Part shown: piece after piece, positions 56,826-64,000 of the stretch
Layout: every line of letters starts with the position of its first letter
Position numbering within the stretch: the stretch's first letter is position 1
Source of the DNA: Bubalus kerabau
Lineage: Eukaryota > Chordata > Mammalia > Artiodactyla > Bovidae
Reading direction: 5' to 3'
DNA: 64,000 bases
NCBI RefSeq assembly: GCF_029407905.1
Contig: NC_073645.1
Location: forward strand, 45,633,501 to 45,697,500
The notes under the pieces: generated by a model
The model's input: the letters and a program-made list of their open reading frames with translations, nothing else
Databases searched by the model: none
What the model was told of the DNA's origin: nothing
Translations under genes and position numbers: made by a program

Positions 56826-57449
56826 AATAAGTTCTCCTAAGAGAGCTCAAATGCTCAGACTGAGTTTATCTATATGGAGAAAACTAGACATTTTGGAAAA
56901 GCAACCGGGCATCGCATAGCAACAATGCGTTGGCATTCAGCTATTTCATTGTTATTATTAGGTGTGAATTCTAGACTCAGGGGTTTTGGTTCCCTTATGC
57001 TCATCACTTCCCAACATAGATTTCTTAAAAGTACAGATTTCCCAAATGCCAACAGCTCCATTTTCCCCCATTCAGGCTTCCAAGGAGAGGAGCAGAACAT
57101 TGGCCACATTTCCCCTCAGGATGGGAGGGCAAGGGCATAAACAGGATGCCAGATAGAAGGGCCTCAGAATGGAGACATCAAGGATCTGTTCAAAAAGGGA
57201 ATCATTGCAACAGGGAATCTCACCCCATCAGCGTCCTTCCTCCTCCTTCCCTTCTTGAGCTCGTCCTCATGACCTAAACCCAAAGAAGCCTTCAGGAAAA
57301 TCACTCAAGTTGGCAACACAGGGTTACAGCCCAAGCTCGGTGATTTCGGTACCTGGGTTCTCACCTGGGCAGCCCTCCATGCTGAGAGCCACCCTGCCTT
57401 CCATCCTGCCGACCCCTCCCTCACCCCACCTCCCAGGAAGGATACAGAT

Positions 57450-57560
57450 GCCAGATTCCAGTCTGAGCACAGTTAGTGGATCCTCCTCCACCACGGACTT
57501 GCTGTGTGATGCTGGGCAAACTCTTTCCCTCTCTGGGCCTTGATTTCCTCATTTGACAGT
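57450..57560 (+). mobile_element. MIR relic
   Basis: cttgctgtgtgatgctgggc and gggccttgatttcctcattt. Confidence 0.65.
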
Positions 57561-57707
57561 GGGTGGGGAGAGGGTAATTTATGATTTCCAAGCTCCCTCC
57601 CAGTTCTGTGGCCTTTCGTACCTTCTATTAATGCTGGTTAATGTCCAAATATGGCCAAAGGTTCTGGACACATTTGGAAGAGAAGAATTAATGTCCTGAT
57701 TTGGAGG

Positions 57708-57920
57708 GAATTCCCTGGTGGCTCAGACAGTAAAGAACCTGCCTGAAATGTAGGAGACTTGAGTTTGACCCTGGGTCTGGAAGACCCCCTGGAGAAGGGA
57801 ATGGTTACCCCACTCCAGTATTCTTGCTTGGAGAATCCCATGAACAGACTCTGCAGAGCAGGCTACAGTCCATAAGGTCGAAAAGAGTCGGACACGACTG
57901 AGCAACTGACAATTTTACTT
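57708..57920 (+). mobile_element. Bov-tA2 SINE
   Basis: Sense copy from gaattccctggtggctcag to gtcggacacgactgagcaac. Confidence 0.9.
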
Positions 57921-58289
57921 TCTTTCCATTTACATAGAGGAAGGCGGTCACTCCCTCACAGCATGACCTTAGCACTGTTGAATGGAGTTGTTGGATGGGT
58001 TTCAGAACCGAGCCCCTTTGACACAGAAGCCGCCTCTTCCCTCACCTCCTCCTAAAGAATGAGGTCACGTTAGGGCATCCCCTATTGTTGCTATTGTCAG
58101 GGGCTCCCAGATCCCAGCCCTGGGAAGAAGCCTTTCTCACCAGCAGATTCTTCCCTGCTGCGAGACATACTTTGAGCTTTGCCGAATATTTGGAAAATTG
58201 TTCTCAGCCCTTCCTCCCAGGCAACCTCCCTTGGAAGGCAGAGCTAGGATTAGGAGCAAAGAATCCCATCTCTTCTGGCTGCAATGTTC

Positions 58290-58410
58290 ATAGAGATGAT
58301 CTTATCCGACTTCTCAATTTTCATGTAAAACATCCAGGCCCCAGGAAGGGAAATGACTTGCCCAGGGTCACAGAGCAAGTCAGCAGCAGAGTTAGCCCCA
58401 GTGGCCAGGA
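58290..58410 (-). mobile_element. MIR relic
   Basis: aatgacttgcccagggtcacagagcaag is a strong reversed MIR/L2-type core. Confidence 0.65.
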
Positions 58411-58439
58411 TGCAATGAAACCCTGAGTGTGTTTCTCAG

Positions 58440-58630
58440 ATCACCTTGGGTTCCCGAATCAGACAGACCTGAGTTCAAATCCTGCTTTTGCAGTTTACTG
58501 GCAAAGTACTTAACGTCTTGAATGTCGATTTCCTCACCTGTACGATGGGGATGTCTGAACTTCCAGGGTTCCATGGCTCACGTGTAAACGCGTCACTAGC
58601 CCAGCGCCTGGCCTAAAGGGAGTGCCTGGT
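58440..58630 (+). mobile_element. MIR relic
   Basis: cagacagacctgagttcaaatcctg, tttcctcacctgtacgatgggg and cagcgcctggcc. Confidence 0.75.
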
Positions 58631-58784
58631 GGGCGGCCACCGTCTTAATGGTTGTTACTGCTGTTGTCATTGTCAGAGACTTTGGGGCTCCGACAGGAAG
58701 CCGGGGTCAGGGGCTCAGGCCGGAGCGCGGGCATCGCCCCGCTGTGCTTTCCTAACCCGACATCCTCCCGGTCTCCGCCCACAG

Positions 58785-59016
58785 GCTGGTGGAGCTGTCC
58801 TCTGCAGTACCCATCAGCTCCCACTGGGGGGTGCTGTCCAAGTGCTTGGCCTACAGCAAGGCCGCGTCCGACCCCTTCGTGTACTCCTTACTGCGACACC
58901 AGTACCGCAAGAGCTGCAAAGAGATCCTGAACCGGGTCCTCCACCGGCGATCGCTCCGCTCCTCCGGCCTCACCGGGGACTCCCACAGCCAGAACATTCT
59001 GCCGGTCTCCGAGTGA
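58785..59016 (+). CDS. GPR26: GPR26 coding exon 3 (residues 261-337, TM7 and C-tail)
   Basis: Begins after the acceptor gtctccgcccacag and ends at TGA 59014-59016. It encodes the last extracellular loop, TM7 (about 275-296), helix 8 and a roughly 40-residue cytoplasmic tail ending PVSE. The TM7 NPxxY motif reads DPFVY (290-294), so Asn7.49 is Asp, pairing with Asn at 2.50 in exon 1. C305 in RKSCKE is a possible palmitoylation site after helix 8. Joined to exons 1 and 2 (668+114+232 nt) it gives 337 residues, the length I recall for human GPR26, with no frameshift or stop. Confidence 0.97.
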
Positions 59017-62000
59017 AGGACGTTGCTCCGCTGGAGAGCTTGGAAGGAGGAGGCTGGTGAGAAGAAGGGAAGGGCGGGATCGGGGCGCCTGGGTGGACAC
59101 CGCCAGCCACCACCACCTCCAAGCCTAGGGATGCTGGACCCCCGGCTCGGGGCGGCTCTGAAGCCTGGTTCCTGGTGCCTGCAGGGCAGACATTGAACTG
59201 CCCCTGTTTATCACCAAAGGATGACCAAGGCACGTGCTGTGTGCTCTGGCTTTTCTTTCTGAGAAGCTCCTTTGAGCTCCGAGACTCAGCAGAGACTCCC
59301 CAGGAGTCACTCCCAGTGCGGTCATGATCAAGGACTCACAATGCTGATGGCAGGTGGGGAAGCATGGTGATCACCTGCTTAAGCATCCCGGGACCATTGG
59401 GCTCCATGCTGAAAAGAAGTGGTGACCTCTGTGGGCCATCGGTCACCCCGGGAGCGAGGTTGGCAGTGGCCATTTGGGCCCAGGTCTGGCATGGCCACGT
59501 GCTGTGTTGGCTGCTGTAATCCAAATATCATTCAGCTGGTACTAACTCAGTTGTGCTCAGCTGGGACCTCGGGCCCCCAAGCCCAAGGGGAAAATGTCTA
59601 ACAGCTAGTGTTACCCAGCTGTGGCTGACAAGTTGCATTAGACATGGTTCTATTGGATTCACCTTTTCTCTCTCTCTTCCCTCCCCCTGCCCCAAAGCTA
59701 ACATGTATGTGTGTGTGTGTGTAGACAACCTTAGCATGAAAATGGTTTTCAATAGGCAGGTACTACATGTAATAATGTTCTTTGAAGTCTGACCCAAAGT
59801 CACCTTCTTCTGAATTCACATGTCATAACTATTGGAGCCAAGGAGAGGGCAGAGGAACGTGCCTGGCAGGTCCCCAAAACCCAGTCTATGACTTGAATTC
59901 GCAGGAAGCGTTTCACGTTGTCTCACGTGTCTTGTCGGGCATGTTCTTTGAGGTGATTGGAGAACAGACCTGAGCAGGTTTTTAGCCTGATTTTAAAGCA
60001 CCTGGTTCCATCATCCCTAGGGTTCAATATGTTAGTTTCTGTAAGTCATGAACAGACAGTAGAGGCTTCCCAAGGTGATCCAGAAAGTGCTCTGGGCCCA
60101 TGATGGGACAGTGAATTTTTACCAAAAACCATAACTCAGAAAACTATGCCAATCCACTAGCAGCCACCATCTTGTTCTCATCAAAACAAGGCGAGTGGGC
60201 CAGGCTCTGCCTGTTTGCCTTTTTACCATTTCAAGTGACGTGTGCATGCTGAGAGCAGTTATTTTTCCATCCTTCACTCTAACAAGTGACTCCTCCAGGG
60301 TGGAAAGGATGGGAGCAAAAGGCTCAGAGGGCTCATTCTCCCCTTCCTTTTCTGGGCACAGCCTGACTTTGGAGATGTAGAAGAGAGGACCCCGTTCCAC
60401 AGGGACCAGCCAGGAAGAACCTGATGCTTTTCACTGCGGAGTGGCCCCAGTATTGAAAAATAGCCAAGTGTGTGCATGTTTGAAAAGATGGCATCTTACT
60501 AACCGTAGCTCCTCATTTAGAAAACAAGTCACTGAGCCTGGCCTACTCTTGTCTCTATTTTAAGTTTCCATGGAGACCGACGTAGCCTTGGAAGCTGCGA
60601 CGTGGAGGCATCGCAGGAGGTGTGCTCACACCTGCTTAGAGGAGCCAGTGGTACACAGCCCTTCCCGGTTCCATGTTCTGGGGCATCACCTTGGTAGCTT
60701 GAAATCAGCCACAATGGGCATATTTATACTGTGAAAGTCAGCAAAGGCTACAAACCAGGCCCTTTTCTCCACTGAAAACTCATTGCTAAGCATCTCCCAG
60801 CACATCACTGCCCATACAGGACTTTGTGTGCTCCTGAAACAAAATTGCTCTGGTTCAGAGCACTTTTGGCCCCTCAGGTTTCAATCACAACAGGTATTCA
60901 CTTTTGTTGCGCTTTCCTAGCATCAAGCAGCTGTTCCCCCTTCGCTGTCCCAACCCCCAAAGCATCAGTGAGGTCGAAGACAAGCAAAGAGCCAGGAAAA
61001 TGTGCATCATTGAATCCGACCATCTCTCTTTCACACAAATGCTCTTTGGGCAGCGAAGGAGTAGTGAACCAGTGGCTGAGGTCAATAGTCAGATTCAAAC
61101 AGTCAAATAAGTTTTCGTCAACATCAGGTTGGAGGAATAACTGTCAAGTCCTCTTCCTGCTTGCTCTGTGCAGGCAACAAATTATACTCCCAGAAGCAAC
61201 TTGATCCCTTCCACCTCTTCTTTAGCTAAAAAACAAGATCTGTCACCTATAATGCCACATATGTTGAGAAGAGGCATTTCGTAATTTATACTAAACCTTA
61301 GGACTGCCAACAAACCAACAGAACCAGTTGTATTGGCATCATGGTGACAGTCCCCCAAAGATGCCAGCTGATTAGGTACTTTCATTATTATTAGGACACA
61401 CGTATCAAAACCCAAGGAGAAGTGAGAAGACGATCACTTCATTAGTGATCAATATCCACCAACTCTGCTAGGATTACCTTTAGATAAATGTTTATATTCA
61501 TCTGTATACAGTCTACAAAATTTCCCCAGCTTCATTATTCCCAAGAGAATTATCTACCTCGTTTGGTAATTTATCAAGTGTCACATGGATTTCTCAGGTA
61601 AAACTTAGGAAGGTCCAGATCTGCATCTCTGTGAAGGGCCTGGGATGACTTCCTTGACAGCAGCCCAGCGGAAGGCTTGATGTTGAAGGCCTGAGCTCTG
61701 GTGGACAGCTGGGCTCGGTGTGAAAGCATTTCAAGAAGCTGGAGAACAGAGCCTAGAATGGAGAGGATCTCAAATCCTAAACCCACATACAGGGCTCAGT
61801 TCCTAGCCCAACGTGCTCTGAACTTGTAGGTTTAAACTCTGCCCACAATGTCTTTCTCAGTCACTCTGCAACTCCAACTTTTCTTTATGCTGCTTCTTGA
61901 AGGAGGGGATTTCCAAGCCCTGGGACCCACAGGGGGTGAGGGTCATGGCTTTTGGGGTTTGTGTGTCTCATGATCAGCTGACCTCCCAAAGATGTTTCCC

Positions 62001-62150
62001 TGAGAGCCTGCCTGCTTTTCCAGAGAAGTAACGGCGGTAGGGGAGGAGGGGAAGTTGCCTTGACTCTTCTCACACCGACTGTACCTTCCTTCTAGGACTC
62101 AGCTCAGCCTTCTGTCACCATAAGCAATAAACCTCTCTCCTCATGTTTGT
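59017..62150 (+). other. GPR26: Probable long 3' UTR of GPR26
   Basis: From the TGA onward about 3.1 kb contains no Bov-tA, BovB, CHR or L1 copy that I can see, although such copies occur every 1-2 kb elsewhere. A (GT)n run sits at 59706-59722. The first canonical AATAAA is at 62126. The UTR call is inferred from repeat absence plus the signal. Confidence 0.45.
62126..62131 (+). terminator. GPR26: Candidate GPR26 polyadenylation signal AATAAA
   Basis: AATAAA in AGCAATAAACC, followed 12-20 nt later by a GT-rich stretch (tgtttgtg). I saw no earlier AATAAA after the stop codon. Confidence 0.45.
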
Positions 62151-63877
62151 GAAATTAGTTTCCTTTCTCACGATGCCTTTCTTTCTGAGAGAGGATGGAA
62201 AGATCAGGCCACATCCAGGTCCTGGTTGCGCTCCTTCTACATACTTCTGTGCCCATGGATGATGTCTTTGAAGGACTGTACTGTGACCCTGTGGGGGTGG
62301 GGTGGACCATGGGCTGTGCATATTTAGAATTTACCCCAATTCAGCATCCACTCATTTACCTATGATTTTAATGAAGATGTTTTATCAGGTGCCAAAAATT
62401 CTTGCATGTGCTCGTGTCCTTTGGACCACAGGCACCAGGGGGAGGAGAGAGGTCCTGGATGTACTGGGGGCTCCCACTACTTTCCTGAAAGATCCACAGC
62501 CTCTGGAATGAAGCCCTCAATGAGCTAGCCTGACCTCTGGCCAGCTGCCTTTGCCCTGCTGGTGGAAGGAAGAGATGTAGGGACCTCAGTCTCGCTCCTG
62601 CCTCTCCAGTTGAGATGCAGCCACAAAATCAAAGCCCTCTTTCTGCCTCCTTCCACACATACAGGTCAAAGGAGCAGGCCCTGGGAATTTCTGGGAACCA
62701 GCTATCTAGGAGAGAGGAATCCCCATGAGTGGAACTGCCTGCCTTCCCAGGTAATTGCATCAGGACAGGAACGTGGCTAGGACGTGAGGCCCCACTCAGC
62801 CTGACCTGGACTGATCACTGTTCAAAAACAGTGGCCTGCGAAGGTCCAGGGAAACCGAGTTCTGGAGAGGTTGGAGAACAGCCGACGGCAGCCACAGATT
62901 CCAGCCCAGCACTGCAGGAATGCCCGCCTCTCACTTTGACATTTACAGAGCACCCTCTGTGTGTCCAGCCCTGGGCTGGGTCAGGCTCTGGGGAGACCGG
63001 GATTACTCTAGAGAATGGAGGCTGAGGCTGCCCTCGTGGGCTGTGCACAGGGCTAGGGGCACAGTGGGAGGGCACACTGGACAGTGGGGAAGGAGGGTTC
63101 GGGAAGGTTTCCTAGAGGTGGTGACATTGGCCTGAACCTGCACTGGGGAAGATCATGTGACAAGACACGAAGGAGGTGTGAACATGTCTGGTGTGGAGTT
63201 TGGTGGGATGAAAGCTAGACGTGTGTCCAGGAATGAGATCAGGTGTGTGCTGAGGAGGTGACGTGCCTCCTGAGACAGAGTGCACGTGATCTGTGACCCA
63301 GGGGAGAATGTCAAGGTCTTGAACTTGGGAGTTCCAAAATTAGAGCTCTTTTAGAAAGAAGACATGGGGGAAAATCCATATAATTTAGCTAGTGAAAAAG
63401 AGAAGGAAGAAAGAGAAGAAAGGAAGGAAGGAAGGGTGGGTGGGAGGGTGGGAGGTGCTAAATTTATTGTATTTCTTTTGTGGAGCATCCACGTTATACA
63501 GTGAATTGGGAGGCCAAGCAAGATTCATTCTTAGGAAGCCAACCTCGTTGACCAGGCGCATCTGCTGATAATACACCTGAGAGGGAATGAAGCTATGTCT
63601 TCAGAAGGGTGTGTACACATTCCATAATGACACAGGGTCCACTTGGGCAGGGCCCATAACCCCTGGGGACAACTGGAAGAATCCACAGCAGAAACAACCA
63701 GATTTGCAAAAGTTACCTTGTGCCAAGTAAGTTTGGCCACCCTTCCACCCTTCACACTCACACCCGTCTCTGAGGGCGGAGCGAGGGGTGTTCAATTTGC
63801 TTACGTGGTGTGTCATGTAAACATGCATTTAGCACTGACATTCCAACATTATGCATCTACTCAGTCTTAGCAGTGTG
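62151..63877. other. Intergenic downstream of GPR26
   Basis: No gene or interspersed repeat recognised, apart from a purine tract with a G-quadruplex motif at 63393-63455. Confidence 0.5.
63393..63455 (+). repeat. Homopurine tract ending in a G-quadruplex motif
   Basis: About 40 nt of GA/GGAA repeats, then five GGG runs with single-base loops (63434-63455). Confidence 0.92.
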
Positions 63878-64000
63878 ATGTTGTTGTTCAGTCGCTCAGT
63901 TGTGTCTGACTTTGCCACCCCACGGACTGCAGCATGCCAGGCTTCCCTGTCCTTCACCATCTCCTGGAGTTTGCTCAGAACTCATGTCCATCTAGTCGGT
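63878..64000 (-). mobile_element. BovB LINE 3' end, cut by the window edge
   Basis: ttgttgttcagtcgctcag, gtgtctgactttgcc and ctcatgtccatctagtcgg match the reversed BovB tail. Confidence 0.85.

Larger units (their letters stand above)
44671..58784 (+). other. GPR26: GPR26 intron 2 (14.1 kb)
   Basis: GT-AG intron between coding exons 2 and 3. It holds a CATCCC-type minisatellite, MIR and hAT-type relics, two BovB fragments and many SINEs, listed separately. Stretches at 44700-45480, 46880-47500, 48600-50450, 53300-55000 and 55290-56530 show no recognisable gene. Confidence 0.93.

Noticed and set aside
1..64000. tRNA-like segments inside the many SINEs
   Set aside because: The heads of Bov-tA and CHR elements derive from tRNA but are decayed and linked to SINE bodies; none is a functional tRNA gene.

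Overview
This window is ruminant nuclear DNA, most likely cattle or another bovid. It is dense in Bov-tA/BovA2 SINEs, BovB (RTE) LINE fragments, cetartiodactyl CHR-type tRNA SINEs and artiodactyl L1. All identifications were made by eye, so repeat names and edges are approximate. The only protein-coding gene I can support is GPR26, an orphan class A G-protein-coupled receptor on the + strand. Its three coding exons lie at 33349-34016, 44557-44670 and 58785-59016. They join with intact GT-AG splice sites into a complete 337-residue receptor.

Layout. 1-32700 is the intergenic region upstream of GPR26. It holds a mosaic of old L1, MIR, CHR and Bov-tA elements, a 5'-inverted (twin-primed) L1 with a target-site duplication, several simple repeats, and two local inverted duplications. 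32700-33348 is a CpG-rich promoter/5' UTR region with a CCAAT box, a (GT)n(GC)n Z-DNA-type tract, a long purine-rich leader, a G-quadruplex-type run and two short upstream ORFs. 34017-44556 is intron 1; it carries a 540-bp direct duplication (38064/42323) and a G-rich 14-bp minisatellite. 44671-58784 is intron 2; it carries a 0.4-kb CATCCC-type minisatellite, a 5'-truncated BovB with an uninterrupted 236-codon reverse-transcriptase fragment, and several young SINEs with perfect target-site duplications. 59017 to about 62150 is probably a long 3' UTR with an AATAAA at 62126. The remainder is intergenic and ends in another BovB tail.

How it works together. GPR26 is known as a mainly brain-expressed orphan receptor with constitutive Gs/cAMP activity. 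The sequence suggests a TATA-less CpG-island promoter and a leader (two strong-context uORFs plus G-rich structure) that could restrain translation. The other elements look like ordinary ruminant genome architecture. I found no evidence of an undescribed multi-gene system. The most unusual items are the near-identical 154-bp inverted repeat at 7797/8597, the L1+SINE inverted duplication at 2901/3485, the reciprocal TM2/TM7 residue exchange in GPR26, and the uORF/G-quadruplex leader.
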